In this document: piece after piece, positions 11,608 through 23,853 of the stretch
How the letters are laid out: every line of letters starts with the position of its first letter
Position numbering within the stretch: the first letter of the stretch is position 1
Notes under the pieces: generated by a model
Told to the model about the DNA's origin: nothing
Seen by the model: the letters and a program-made list of their open reading frames with translations, nothing else
The model's database searches: none
Program-made: the position numbers and the translations under genes
Source: Eretmocerus hayati
Lineage: Eukaryota; Arthropoda; Insecta; Hymenoptera; Aphelinidae
Assembly (NCBI GenBank): GCA_029851415.1
Contig: CM056743.1
Location: forward strand, 78,944,186-79,008,185
Direction of reading: 5' to 3'
Length of the DNA stretch: 64,000 nt

Positions 11608-12350
11608 TAGAAGAGTAGTATAGAGAGAATATAAATTCTCTCTATACTACTCTTTACAATTTCAACTCGGACGCTATCGAAAGCAACTCCAGTCAAGATA
11701 CTCACAAAGTTGAAGATAGCGATGATTAGTTTTTCATCTATATATCAATCATCCGAGACTTTTGATTTTTCAGATCATTTTATTCACATGTGCTTTGTAC
11801 ACATCGTGAATATCTGACCTCGGATTTTTTCTTTCATCTTGATCGCTCTTCATTTCAACATAAACTTGAATCAGTAATAGACAACAATTGCCAAGAGGGC
11901 ATTTTTTGAGGAATGTCTTATCTATTTTTGGGGAAGACCCGGGTGGTTGTAATATAAAATCATTTCATAAGGGAGCTGGAACATTTGAAAAAGCGTGTGA
12001 GCTAGACTGTGGTTGAATCTACCCAAGCTCCACAAAGTATTGAAATTCTAGTTTGTAAGAGAAAATAGCTTTAAAGCTGGAACTACAACATCAAATACTT
12101 TCTTTCATGGAAGAATAAGAGTTGTCGCACAAAATTGACATCACTCTGCCAAACAAAGTTTATTTATGTGGATCAAATTTTGATGGACATTTTTTTGTGA
12201 TCAATTTCGGAAAAAAACTTTTCCGAAGTCAGTTTCACACTGAAATCTGTATAATCGAGTGATGATTCCAGTTTTTTTCAAGTATTTTGAGACAATCTAC
12301 ACAAATCTCGGTATAATGAATTATTCTGCCTCATGAGCAGTCAAACTCCT
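11608..12350. other. Single-copy centre of the foldback element
   Basis: These ~740 bp lie between the two arms and have no convincing frame. They open with a perfect 18-bp hairpin, GAGTAGTATAGAGAGAAT with a 4-base loop and its complement (11613-11652). The rest is AT-rich and unassigned. Confidence 0.6.
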
Positions 12351-13579
12351 CTATTTTTCTACTAGATTATCATACAATATGATTTTTTCTTCTTTACTCA
12401 GAGCTAGTGGATAAAGTAAACAGTTTGTAAATACCTGCCGTCAATGGGTACGGTCCCTAACGAGATGTTTAGTTGATTAATTGATGATTGATTCATTGAG
12501 AAATTGATTGCTTTTTGAATTGTATCAAGTTCTAAATCCGGTGTACCCACCAAAGTTGTACAATTTTCTCATGTTCATCTCCTGCTGCGCGTATCAGGCA
12601 GATGGACATGCATTCAGTTCATCAAGCTTACTGTCTGTCGATATCAGCAGTATGAAACTTTGTTGCGTTCACAGAAAGCATTCGTGATTTCTTTATTTTC
12701 TATCTTATTCTTTTAAGATGTGATAATGAGAAAATCCGGGACTTGTCATAGATAAGTGATGTGATGTGTTCTCGCAGGCGTTTGATTGGATTCATTATAG
12801 TAGAACTTGCATATGCATCTAATGGCGCAGATGCATATGCAGATTTTGATTGATTTGACAAGGTGTTTTTTCTTCAGATGTTTCAGTAACATCGAGCAAT
12901 TCTGCCACCACTGATTTTTTGTTTTTGTCAACATTTATTTAATCATGATAATAAAGTTCATTATTGAATCTGAGTATTTCATTATTACTATAAGTGCGAG
13001 TTTTTTATCTATAGCACAATCATGACTTGAGAACCATATAATTCTGAATTTCTTACGATTTCATTATGTAGACCTTTTTTTCTTATGAAAGTTTCATTAT
13101 GTAGAACTTGAAATTGACATCATGAATTGCCTTTTGGATGCTTGAGTTATGATTTTGCTATAAGTGACAAACTCTTGCTTCAATTTTCTCCACTCAATTC
13201 ATCCTATACCTCCAAAATAATCAAAATGAATCCTACTCCTGACAATGTCGGCAAGTACAATTTAGTAAAGTGTCTAACTGATTGAAGACACCGATTCGAT
13301 GCAATTTTCAGGGATGTATAGTTGCGAAGCTTCGTTCTTTTGACAAGGATAACCATTGCTTGGAAAACTCATGAAGTCATGACAGTAACTGAAATTTCCA
13401 TCACTCTTGCTTTCTCGATTTTTCATCAATTTCTAGGGCACGTTGGGGGTTCGGATTATGCTTTTTCTCTGTTTGATCATTGCCAATGCAAATAGAAAAA
13501 GCAAAAGCGAAGCAGCAGACGAGCAAGTTCAAGGTAATTTTCAGTTTTTTAAGGGTCCCGGCAAATCATATTCGCTGAA

Positions 13580-13910
13580 ATTTCAGTGGAAATTCTCACT
13601 GGTGAATCAGTGAAGTTCACTGATCAATCAGTGATACTCACTGAAGCTTCAGTGACACTCACTGAAACTTCAGTGATCAGGACCCGTCCGACGCCCGACG
13701 TCACTGAAGTTTCAGTGAATTATCTCACTGATTCTTCAGTGACCCTCACTGAAACTTCAGTGATCAGGACCCGTCCGACCCTCGAGGTCACTGAAATTTC
13801 AGTGAGGGTCACTGATGACTTCAGTGCATATGCACTGAAGTCCCAGTGCATATGCACTGAAGTCATCAGTCAAAGTTGATCCGTAATGCACTGAAGTTCA
13901 GTGGATTCTC
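13580..13910. repeat. Cluster of self-complementary 16-mers, right copy
   Basis: This is the inverted counterpart of the cluster at 3225-3480, with the same CACTGAARYTTCAGTG units and the same GATCAGGACCCGTCCGAC spacers. It holds an extra block (about 13587-13655) and a second CAGTGCATATGCACTGAAG unit missing on the left, so copy number has changed since the two arms were made. Confidence 0.85.
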
Positions 13911-13932
13911 ACTGATGGATACGGAGAGAGTG

Positions 13933-13990
13933 CATCAACAGGTGGATGCATTCAGCTTTAAAGAGCTACATTTGTAAAGTTGATCTATAA
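13933..13990 (+). pseudogene. Displaced C-terminal tail of the hAT transposase
   Basis: When the foldback element is ignored, the frame that ends at 3199 continues here for about 19 codons, beginning with Ile-Asn-Arg-Trp-Met, and stops at TAA 13988-13990. The L-C-I-N-x-W pattern fits the hydrophobic end of the hAT dimerisation domain. The continuity supports insertion of the foldback element inside this coding sequence. The segment is short, so the assignment rests mainly on frame and position. Confidence 0.5.
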
Positions 13991-15209
13991 ATCATTCTTG
14001 TCAAATTCAATCCTATTTTTACTTACATCATTACAGGTGTGGGGCTATCAAACTATGTTATTAATATTTCTGAATAGTTTGTATCTTCGTTGTTAATACA
14101 GATATTTCCTGATAATTATCTTTCTCACTAAGTCCTTCGAAACCATGTAATTCTCGCGAGAATTCTCGAGAACCACAGGAAGCTTCTCGTCTCGTCGAGA
14201 AATGATTTCACGAGAATTCTCGTGGCTTTCGTTCTCGTTCTCGCTCGATCTCGCTCGACGAGAACGAGAAATTCTCGAGCTCGGCGGCAGCCCTACTTGG
14301 CCCCATTAAGCCATTTTCTTAATAACTTTGGCCCATCTCCATATTTTCCAACGTACCTTAGCTCATTTCAAAGCTTGTCTTAAGATCTTCAAAATGAGTT
14401 GAGGTACATTTCATTTGAATTCTTCCAGAAGGTGATTTTTGAGAGTTTACAAAAGTGTGTACCCAACTTGCCCCCATTAAACCTTTTTCTTAATAACTTT
14501 GGTTTACTTCAACGATTTTCGACGTGCTCTAGCTCATTTTGAAGCTTGTTTAGAGACCTTCAAAATGCATTAAACTACGTCCAATTCGAATGAATTGGAG
14601 CCGAACTGTCGCAATTCTTCCGGAATAAATGATGGAAATCGGCGATAAAGTGTTTTTATCGCCGTGCACGCACATTTGGAGCTTTTCGGTGGTTCAAAAC
14701 ACTATTTCTGACCTACTTTGACGTGATATACACGTTCTGAGTGGTAAAAAAGTCGTTCTGAACGCCCTTTCGAGATAAACATATGGGGGCATGTTAGGTA
14801 CATTCCGATGTTGGCATCCTTGTTTACAAATCGTCTCCGTGTTTTGCACATAAAACAGCTCCATATCCAAATTTTGCAATTTTGAGAAACGGATTTTGAA
14901 GGTCTTGAAACAAGGAATCGAATGCGCTAAGGTACGTCAAAATTGGTTGAGCTCGGAGAATTTGGCACCGATTTTACTGAACGCAATTCCCTCGGTGCTT
15001 TCTTAGCTAAGCAATCACGAAAAATAGAAGAATCATTTTAGATTTTCTGGAGAACGCAGGAATGATTCGGGGTCGACGGAAACTACTTAATTTCTCATAT
15101 TCCAACATAACAAACGTGGAAAAAATGCCGGGAGGCCAAGGAGTGCCCATCCCCGAGATCGGCATGTGGGGGCAAGTTGGCTACAGAGGCAAGTTGGGTA
15201 CACTTACCT

Positions 15210-16054
15210 GATATAAATATACTGGAAATGCAAACGTTTTTGCTTGTAGCTCCGGACAGAAGGCTCATTCGACAGAGTTATCCTAGATTCCTCATATTCT
15301 AGATGGTACCAAACTGTGGTAACGAATTTCTGATGGTAACAAATTTTTGGGGCGATTGGCGACCCGGACCTCGTGGTCCCCCCTTGTCAGTGCCGATCGC
15401 ACTCGTAACTGTGCCGATGGAACCTTTAATAGTCGACTTGGTTCTATCACGATAACAAGGAATGAGAAAAGCAGACTTCAAGGCCTATATAGAGAAAGAT
15501 CCGAGGCCCATGGATTACCATGCCGTGGTCGTTCATGCTCATAGGTTCCCGTAGTGCCCGAATGCGTGAAACGAGGTGACCGGACTTCGGCTCGCCAACA
15601 TCCAAATGACTCGATGCAATCATTTGGGCAACATAACAATCCTGACTTGTAGTCTCTAAGGAATACTACAACCTCTAACTACGGACAAAATCACGACAGA
15701 TGAACGTGAAAGGAGTCGAGCGTTTTGTCCGTCGAAAACGGTCGTGGCACTGGAGATGCTTCATAATGTATTTTCGCCACTATGTGCACGAAGTTGTTAG
15801 AAAATGAAACTTCTCTTCATTATTGACAGTGCGAGTAGTAATGCGGGAATGACTTCTCGCATAGTCCTACATTCATGCACTGGTGGAGAGTGCGTTAATG
15901 TAACTTCTCGCTCTAATGAATTTTCATTCACGCACAGTTCCAAAATATGATGTCACGTCATCCCTCTGAATTCGGCCTCTCTTCGAAACTTCTTTTCCAA
16001 GATATTCTTGCTCGGTTAGTGACACATCTAATTACAGCTTTGCGCACAGTTGCA
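15210..16054. other. No gene seen
   Basis: I see no supported gene here. The last ~280 bp contain CTTCTCGC, CATTCACGCAC and similar strings that recur in the foldback element beginning at 16055, so a decayed relative may be present. Confidence 0.5.
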
Positions 16055-16250
16055 AAAAATAGTATACGCAACAAGTGCGAGGAGTTTCCGCACACGTTAC
16101 CAACTCGTGCGAGAAGTAACATTCACGCACACTTCGAAACTTCTCGCACACCCAGAAGTTCCAAAGTATGCGTGAATGTTAACTTCTCGCACTCGCTTGG
16201 CAACTTGTGCGGAAACCGACCTTCTCGCACTTGTTGCGTAATATACTATT
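16055..16250. repeat. Small foldback element (MITE-like)
   Basis: AATAGTATACGCAACAAGTG on the left pairs with CACTTGTTGCGTAATATACT on the right, and the arms pair almost to the centre through GTGCGAGAAGTAACATTCACG. At about 200 bp with no coding capacity it resembles a MITE. Its ends resemble those of the element at 16487-16613. Confidence 0.8.
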
Positions 16251-16488
16251 TCGGCACACTGGCATCGAAAGCCTATGGTTTCCGCCCCGATCCCGGGGCA
16301 GAAAATGCCGCAATGCCGCCCAGGCTAGAAAACGAGTGAGCATGCGCAGTAGCCCTCGGGCTGCGCCCTCGGGCCACTACATTGCATGCTCCGACGTTTT
16401 CTAACCTGTACGGCGGAGCGGCATTTTGCCCCGACATCGCGTCGGAAAGCATAGAATTTCGATACAAGTGTCACCGAAAAATAGTGTA
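16250..16488. repeat. Second small foldback element
   Basis: Arms TTTCGGCACACTGGCATCGA and their complement ending TGTCACCGAAA pair through GGGGCAGAAAATGCCG and CTAGAAAACG to a centre near 16355. There is a GC-rich CCCTCGGGC palindrome at the tip. It abuts related elements on both sides, so it may have inserted into one of them. Confidence 0.75.
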
Positions 16489-16613
16489 CGCACCTCGGGC
16501 CAAAAATAACCCATCGCGGCCACGGGTATGCCGCCCTCGCCTGCCGGCTCGTGCGGCAACCTACCCGGGCCGCGATGGGTCACTTTCGGCCCTTGTCGCG
16601 TAATGTACTATTT
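16487..16613. repeat. Third small foldback element
   Basis: AAATAGTGTACGCACCTCGG pairs with the segment ending CTTGTCGCGTAATGTACTATT. ACCCATCGCGGCC / GGCCGCGATGGGT lie further in. The ends resemble the element at 16055-16250 although the interiors differ. Confidence 0.75.
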
Positions 16614-18135
16614 TACTTCCGGAGTCGTGCATTTGTGCTTTCACATGTATTCTCTATCGTTCCTCATTGAGATTCCCGACAAAATGGTCTTGTGGGACTG
16701 TTTTGATCCGAAGCAGCCCTCATCATGAATAGATTGTGGGACGCAAATGAGGATACGAGACTATTCTCTCCATATTGAACACATTCTCACATAGTATATG
16801 GGCAAATCTCACCAGATATGCGGTCTGGACGAACAGGCCCATTTTCACGTTGTCAGAGGAACAGTCGCGTTTTTTCCGCCACTCGCATTAGATCATTCTG
16901 AAGATCCAATCATTCTTAACGGTTCTGTATCATTGAGGAGTCTATGACTTGCTATAGAAAGGTACTGGGAGACGCTTCTTCGTGACAAAATCGCAATTTT
17001 CGACTGAACAAGGTCATAATTCTCTCACGCCTTAGCTCGCCACAAGCGAGGCGATTCCCCGATCGGTCTGGAAATCGGATATGTGATGGATTATAATATA
17101 TAGGAACATATAATTTCCGCCCGAGGCTGTGCCTATCAATGCAACAGAGTGGCGATGATTCGTTGGAGCGAACTCCGATTTTACTATTTATCCTGTATCG
17201 CTCTTCTAATGGATGAAGCACTCGGGGCGGTGAATATTTTGTATCTGTAGGAACGACATTTCATTCTACATCCAAGAACCCACAAATCTAGCCCAAGAAC
17301 GATAGTGTGCTCGATTCCGCACGACGATGCGGCTTGAAATGAGAAAAGATATTTTTGCGTAAATGGGGTCAAAAAATCGTTTTTCGTGTGGCACACGAAA
17401 ATTTCGATTCCTATGGGATTGAAACTACGCGTAAACTGATGTTTGTACCTCAAGGAATGACTATGAGAATCGCCCCTACTACAGCCTCATCTCGGTCGTG
17501 ATGCGAGGCTTGTGAGCATTGACAAATGACGAAAATGAGCGTTTTGGCGGCTGAGGCACACGTTCATTTTGTACCACAGACCTTCAGATGACACTCTTAA
17601 CTATTAAACGTATCTTTTTTCCTCTATTCCAACACCGAGGGGGGCATGTACTCGCACACACATGTGCCAATTAGAAATACGGAAGTACGAGGCTCCCATA
17701 CAGATACATGGGAAGATCTTCTATACCCTCACAAATCCACGGCGTAGCTCCAAAGTGATTCACGCAAGTATTTTATCATTGTTTGAGAATTACTTGGACA
17801 AAGCGAATGGTCATGGTAGGTGTGCTGCCATTCTGGAAATTCTCGGAATTACAAAGTTGGAATCGCATAGTTGCTGAGATTTGCCCACATCCAACTGTCA
17901 GAGATACACTAACTTGGGCTTTGAAAAATTGGATTGTCTCTTGTATCTCACTTTTCTGCACGCTCGAACCATTCAGAAGCTCAAAATAAACCCCACAACG
18001 CTTCTTTCTATAGGTTTTTCCGAGGCCTAGCGAATGCTGCAACCCGTGTCTCCGTCTCTCTGAACGGATTCGATGAATATGCATTCTATTGAGAGAATTC
18101 ACCCAACTCTTTTTGTTGCAGATAATTCAGAATAT
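16614..18135. other. No gene seen
   Basis: About 1.5 kb of mixed sequence with no convincing exon, RNA gene or repeat that I can recognise. Short open frames on both strands lack any family signature. Confidence 0.5.
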
Positions 18136-21100
18136 GGTTCGATACGTTCGAGATGTATGAGGAATTTTGGTATGAATGTGAGATGTTCGGCTGTACAGAG
18201 CAATGCCTTTCAAATACCAGTTTATGTACTGGTTTTCACGCATACTCAATCAAATGTATCATATTTTTGAGCATGTGTCCCTTCGAGCTTCGTTTAAATA
18301 CGAAGTTGCATCGAAGGATTTTGATGGAAAAATTTGGGATGGCGGAGTAACGAAGATGTAAATTTGGCAAAGTTTAAGAAAATGATTTTAAACGCGGTGA
18401 GCGATTTGTCTCCCGAATATGCGGCGTTTGGAGGACTCTTCAGGGGGAGAGTACACGCACACTATCGGGCTCTGCCCGACGCTGATGTTAGTCGCTTCGG
18501 AGCGTCCTTATATATGAATCGCACTTCAATTTGTGCGCTTGCAAATTTGATGATTTGAGAAATTTTAGATGGATTTACCGTGTTACTCGATGACAATTTC
18601 ACACATCTCGGCCGGTTGCGGCCCACTGCGATCGGATATTGAACTAAATTTGATATATATATATATGTGTGCTCTGGTGGCAGATTCAAATTTTGGTATG
18701 AATGTGAGATGTTTGGCTGTACAGAGCAATGCCTTTCAAATACCAGTTCATGTACTGAAGTTCACACATACTCAATCAAATGTATTATATTTTTGAGCAT
18801 GTGTACCTTCGAGCTTCGTTTGAATACGAAGTAGCATCGAAGGATTTTGATGGAAAGATTTGAGATGGTGGAGTAACAAACATGGAAATTTGTCAAAGTT
18901 TGAAAAAATGATTTTAAACGCGGTTAGCGTTCCGTCTCCCGATAGTGCGGCGTTGGGAAGACGCTTCAGGGGCAGAGTACACGCACACTATTGGACTCTG
19001 CCCGACGCTGATGTCAGTCGCATCGGAGCGTCCTTATATATGAATCGCACTCCAATTGGTGCGCTTGCGAATTTGATGATTTGAGGAATTTGAGATGGAA
19101 TTGCTGTGTGTGCCGTGTACGATAGTGTGCGTGTACTCTGCCCCTGAAGAGTCTTCCGAACGCCGCACTATCGGCATATCACGAAACGCTAACCGCGTTT
19201 GAGATTATTTTTCCAAACTTGGCCCAATTTACATCTTTGTTACTGCACCATTTCAAATCGTTCGATCGAAATCCCTCGATGTAACTTCGTATTTAAACGA
19301 AGCTTGAGGGTACAAATGCTCACAAAAATGATACATTCGATTGAGTATGTGTGAGAACCAGTACATAAACTGGTATTTGAAAAGCATTGCTCTGTACAGC
19401 CAAACATCTCACATTCATACCAAAATGTGTGGAATTGTCATCGAGTAACACGGCAAATCCATCTAAAATTTCTCAGATCATCAAATTCGCAAGCGCACAA
19501 ATTGTAGTGCGATTTATATATAAGGACGCTCCGATGCGACTAACATCGGCGTCGGGCAGAGCCCGATAGTGTGCGTGTACTCTGCCCCTGAAAAGTCTCC
19601 CGAACGCCGCACTATCGGGAGACGAAACGCTAACCGCGTTTGAAATCATTTTTTCAAACATTGCGAAATTGACATCTTTGTTACTACACCATCTCAAAAC
19701 TTTCCATCAAAGTCCTTCGATGCAAATTCGTATTTGAACGAAGCTCGAAGGTACACATGCTCAGATATATAATACATTTGAATGAGTATGTGTCAAAACC
19801 AGTACATAAACTGGTATTGGAAAGGCATTGCTCTGTACAGCCAAACATCCCACATTTATACGGGAATTTGAATTTGCCGCCAGAGCACATATATATATAT
19901 ATATCAGATTCAGTTCAATATCCGATCACAGTGGGCCGCAACCTGCCGGGATGTGTAAAATTGTCATCGAGTAACACGGCAAATCCATCTAAAATTTCTC
20001 AGATCATCAAATTCGCAAGCGCACAAATTGTAGTGCGATTTATATATAAGGACGCTCCGATGCGACTAACATCGGCGTCGGGCAGAGCCCGATAGTGTGC
20101 GTGTACTCTGCCCCTGAAAAGTCTCCCGAACGCCGCACTATCGGGAGACGAAACGCTAACCGCGTTTGAAATCATTTTTTCAAACATTGCGAAATTGACA
20201 TCTTTGTTACTACACCATCTCAAAACTTTCCATCAAAGTCCTTCGATGCAAATTCGTATTTGAACGAAGCTCGAAGGTACACATGCTCAGATATATAATA
20301 CATTTGAATGAGTATGTGTCAAAACCAGTACATAAACTGGTATTGGAAAGGCATTGCTCTGTACAGCCAAACATCCCACATTTATACGGGAATTTGAATT
20401 TGCCGCCAGAGCACATATATATATATATATCAGATTCAGTTCAATATCCGATCACAGTGGGCCGCAACCTGCCGGGATGTGTAAAATTGTCATCGAGTAA
20501 CACGGGAAATCCATCTAAAATTTTTCGAATCATTAAATTCGCAAGCGCAAGAATTGGAGTGCGATTCATATATAAGGACGCTCCGATGTGACTAACATCA
20601 GCGTCGGGCAGAGACCGATAGTGTGCGTGTACTCTGCCCCTGAAAAGTCTCCCGAACGCCGCACTATCGGGAGACGAGACGCTATCCGCGTTTGAAATCA
20701 TTTTTTCAAACTTTGCCAAATTTACATCTTTGTCACTACACCATCGCAAATCTTCCCATGAAAATCCTTCGATGCAACTTCGTATTTGAACGAAGCTCGA
20801 AGGTACACATGCTCAAAGATATTATACATTCGATTGAGTCTGTGAGGAAACCAGTACATAAACTGGTATTTGGAAAGCATTGCTCTGTACAGCCAAACAT
20901 CCCACATTCATACCAAAATTTGAATTTGCCGCCAGAGCACATATATGTATAAATATATCAAATTAAGTTCAATGTTCGATCGCAGTGGGCCACAACCTGC
21001 CGAGATGTGTAAAATTGTCATCGAGTAACACGGAAAATCCTTCTAAAATTTTTCGAATCATCAAATTCGCAAGCGCACAAATTGTAGTGATATTGATATA

Positions 21101-22682
21101 TAAGGACGCTCCGATGCGACTAACATCAGCGTCTGGCAGAGCCCGATAGTGTGCGTGTACTCTGCCCCTGAAGAGTCTTCCGAACGCCGCACTATCGGCA
21201 TATCACGAAACGCTAGCCGCGTTTGAGATTATTTTTCCAAACTTGGCCCAATTTACATCTTTGTTACTCCACCATTTCAAATCGTTCCATCAAAATCCCT
21301 CGATGCAACTTCGTATTTAAACGAAGCTTGAAGGTACAAATGCTCACAAAAATGATACATTCGATTGAGTATGTGTGAAAACCAGTACATAAACTGGTAT
21401 TTGGAAAGCATTGCTCTGTACAGCCAAACATCTCACATTCATACTAAAATTTGAATCTGCCGCCAGAGCACATATATATATATATATGGAATTTAGTTCA
21501 ATATCCGATCGCAGTGGCCCGCAACCTGCCAAGATGTGTGGAATTGTCATCGAGTAACACGGCGAATCCATCTAGAATTTCTCAAATCATCAAATTCGCA
21601 AGCGCAGGAATGGGAGTGCGATTCATATATGAGGACGCTCCGATGAGACTAACATCAGCGTCGGGCAGAGCCTTAGAGTGTGCGTGTACTCTGCCCCTGA
21701 AGAGTCTCCCGAACGCCGCACTGTCGGGAGACGAAACGCTAACCGCGTTTAATATGATTGTTTCAAACATTGCCAAATTGACATCTTTGTTACTACACCA
21801 TCTCAAATCTTCCCATCAAAGTCCTTCGATGCAAATTCGTATTTGAACGAAGCTCGAAGGTACACATGCTCAAAAATATAATACATTTGATTGAGAATGT
21901 GTCAAAACCAGTACATAAACTGGTATTGGAAAGGCATTGTACAGCCAAACATCTCACATTTATACCAAAATTTGAATCTGCCTCAGAGCACATATATATC
22001 AAATTTAGTCCAATATCCGATCGCAGTGGGCCGCAACCTGCCGAGACGTGTAAAATTGTCATCGAGTAACAAGGGAAATCCATCTAAAATTTTTCGAATC
22101 AGCAAACTCGCGAGCGCAAGAATTAGAGTGCGATTCATATATAAGGGCGCTCCGATGTGACTAACATCAGCGTCGGGCAGAGCCCGAAAGTGTTAATGTA
22201 CTCTGCCCCTGGAAAGTCTCCCGAACGCCGCACTATCGGGAGTCGAAACGCTAACCGCGTTTAAAATCATTCTTTCAAAATTTGCCAAATTGACATCTTC
22301 GTTACTACACCATCTCAAATCTTCCCATCAAAATCCTTCGTTGCAACTTCGTATTTGAACGAAGCTCGAAGGTACACATGCTCACAAAAATAAAACCCTT
22401 GATTGAGATGTGTGGAAACCAGTACATAAGCTGGTATTTGAAAGGCGATGCTCTGTACAGCCAAACATCCAACATTCATACTTGAATTTGAATCTGCCGC
22501 CAGAGCACATATATATATATATATATATTCATATATATATCAAATTAAGTTCAATATCCGATCGCAGTGGGCCACCACCTGCCAAGATGTGCGAAATTGT
22601 CATCGAGTAACACAGCAAATCCATCTCAAATTTCTCAAATCATCAAATTCGCAAGCGCACAAATTGTAGTGCGATTCATATA

Positions 22683-23853
22683 CAGTGGAACCTGTTAAGT
22701 TGGACACTCCCTATGTTGGACACCTCACTAAGTTTTACTCTTTTCATCGGAACCGAAAAAAATTACATTAGTTCATATGGGAATTTTTCTCTGTATGTTG
22801 GACACTCTATATGTTGGACACCTCGCTAAGTTTTACCCCTCTCTAGGAATCCAAAGATAATATTTCAATGTATAAAAACCTTCAAAGTTGGACATTTGGA
22901 AATATAACATATACTAGATCTTCACCAGCTGACTTTACGAGAAGATATTTGTATAGCCTAATGACCATCAGATAATGTGATGTATACACATACATGGTGT
23001 TCAAGATGCGAACAACCGCGCTTGTACTGAGTTGATCGATATACGCCTTGGCTCAATTTCGAATAAAGTCAGTATCGGCTGATTGCTCGTAGAGCTCTTT
23101 TCTTCAATATTCCACTTGCAATTGTGCGAAATAATTAGTCGCGGTGAAGAACAAACGAAAAAATGCTGTGGAATTGTGCATTGATGAAAAGAAGAATGTG
23201 CTCGATTTACGTAGTCAAGGATCAAGCCTTAGAGTTGTGGCTCAGCAGATTGGCATCAGTAAGACTACAGTTGCGAATATTGAAAAAGGCAGAGAAAAGA
23301 TTATAAAAATATGGGAAGCTAACTGTAGCGATAAAAGGAAACGGAAGTTGAGGACCAAGGTCGAGGAGAGGATCTACAAGAAAATTGCTCTGTCAAGACA
23401 GTCAAAAATCGATGAATTTTTGTTGAAGGAATGAAATATTTGATGAAACTTTTTTCACACTAATACATATTTGAATACGGTATCTTAATTTCTTGAATAT
23501 GGCTCAGCCATTTATTGTCAATCAATGAATGTACATAATACAGATTATCTTGATTCATTCGTTGAATGGTTTGAAACGATGAACGGTTAACTGCCGAAAT
23601 AATTTGTAATTGCTTTGCTCAATTTCTTTATACAGATATTTGAATACGACATCTTGAATGTTCAAGAATGACTCAGTTATCTATCAATTTTCCAATAAAT
23701 TAGTGTGTATATCATGGATGATCAGATTTATTCATTGAAAGATTTGACGGTACGAAAAGTTGATCTTTTGGCATTTTTCTGTATGTTGGACACCTCGCTA
23801 TGTTGGACACTTTCTTTCGGAACCAAACTGTCCAACTTAGACAGGTTATACTG
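22683..23853 (+). mobile_element. pogo/Tigger-like DNA transposon, shortened
   Basis: The left end CAGTGGAACCTGTTAAGTTG (22683) and the right end, whose reverse complement is CAGTATAACCTGTCTAAGTT, form inverted repeats. TA flanks both sides (22681-22682, 23854-23855). Other units of the surrounding array read GATTCATATAAGGACG, which is the empty site. TTGGACAC recurs just inside both ends, possible transposase-binding repeats. At 1171 bp it is too short for a full transposase and retains only the DNA-binding part. Confidence 0.92.
23144..23434 (+). CDS. CENP-B-type N-terminal DNA-binding domain of a pogo-like transposase
   Basis: This ~96-codon frame starts with a basic KNKRKNAVEL segment and continues with a helix-turn-helix: EKKNVLDLRSQGSSLRVVAQ followed by GISKTTVANIEKGRE. 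That is the CENP-B N-terminal (Psq-like) domain that pogo/Tigger transposases use to bind their inverted repeats. No second HTH and no DDE catalytic domain follow. The start is uncertain: the frame has GTG at 23144 and no upstream ATG context I would trust. The stop is TGA at 23432-23434. It may be a remnant, or a protein that binds related elements without cutting; I cannot tell if it is expressed. Confidence 0.75.
   Translation: MKNKRKNAVELCIDEKKNVLDLRSQGSSLRVVAQQIGISKTTVANIEKGREKIIKIWEANCSDKRKRKLRTKVEERIYKKIALSRQSKIDEFLLKE

Larger units (their letters stand above)
3200..13930. mobile_element. 3.8-kb foldback element with ~1.5-kb arms, interrupted
   Basis: Left arm 3200-3833 plus 10742-11607 is the inverted copy of right arm 12351-13930. 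Ends are CTCTCTCCGTATCC (3200) and GGATACGGAGAGAG (13930). The BEL/Pao element sits in the left arm exactly where the right arm is uninterrupted (CCTCC at 13209-13213). Without it the element is about 3.83 kb. A TG dinucleotide is shared by both flanks (3198-3199, 13931-13932). The central ~740 bp (11608-12350) has no convincing gene. The element lies inside the hAT transposase coding sequence. No transposase is visible, so I cannot assign a superfamily. Confidence 0.85.
745..14295 (+). mobile_element. hAT DNA transposon, interrupted
   Basis: The ends are TAGGGCTGCCG (745-755) and CGGCAGCCCTA (14285-14295), a typical hAT inverted repeat. The flanking 8 bp are CTTGCCCC (737-744) and CTTGGCCC (14296-14303), a 7/8 match expected of an 8-bp target duplication. 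Subterminal regions (about 760-910 and 14150-14285) are packed with TCTCG/CGAGA motifs, probable transposase-binding sites. Without the nested elements the transposon is about 2.8 kb, normal for an autonomous hAT. The transposase is decayed, so this copy should be immobile. Confidence 0.85.
721..15209. mobile_element. Outer terminal-inverted-repeat element (host of the nest)
   Basis: The left end AGGTAAGTGTACCCAACTTG (721-740) is matched in reverse complement by CAAGTTGGGTACACTTACCT (15190-15209). Without the nested hAT element the body is only about 0.93 kb (24 bp on the left, 14296-15209 on the right). It holds a ~165-bp motif twice in tandem (about 14296 and 14460), each beginning CTTG(G)CCCCCATTAA and containing TTCTTAATAACTTTGG. 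No coding sequence is visible, so it is probably a non-autonomous DNA element. I could not identify a clear target duplication. Confidence 0.6.
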
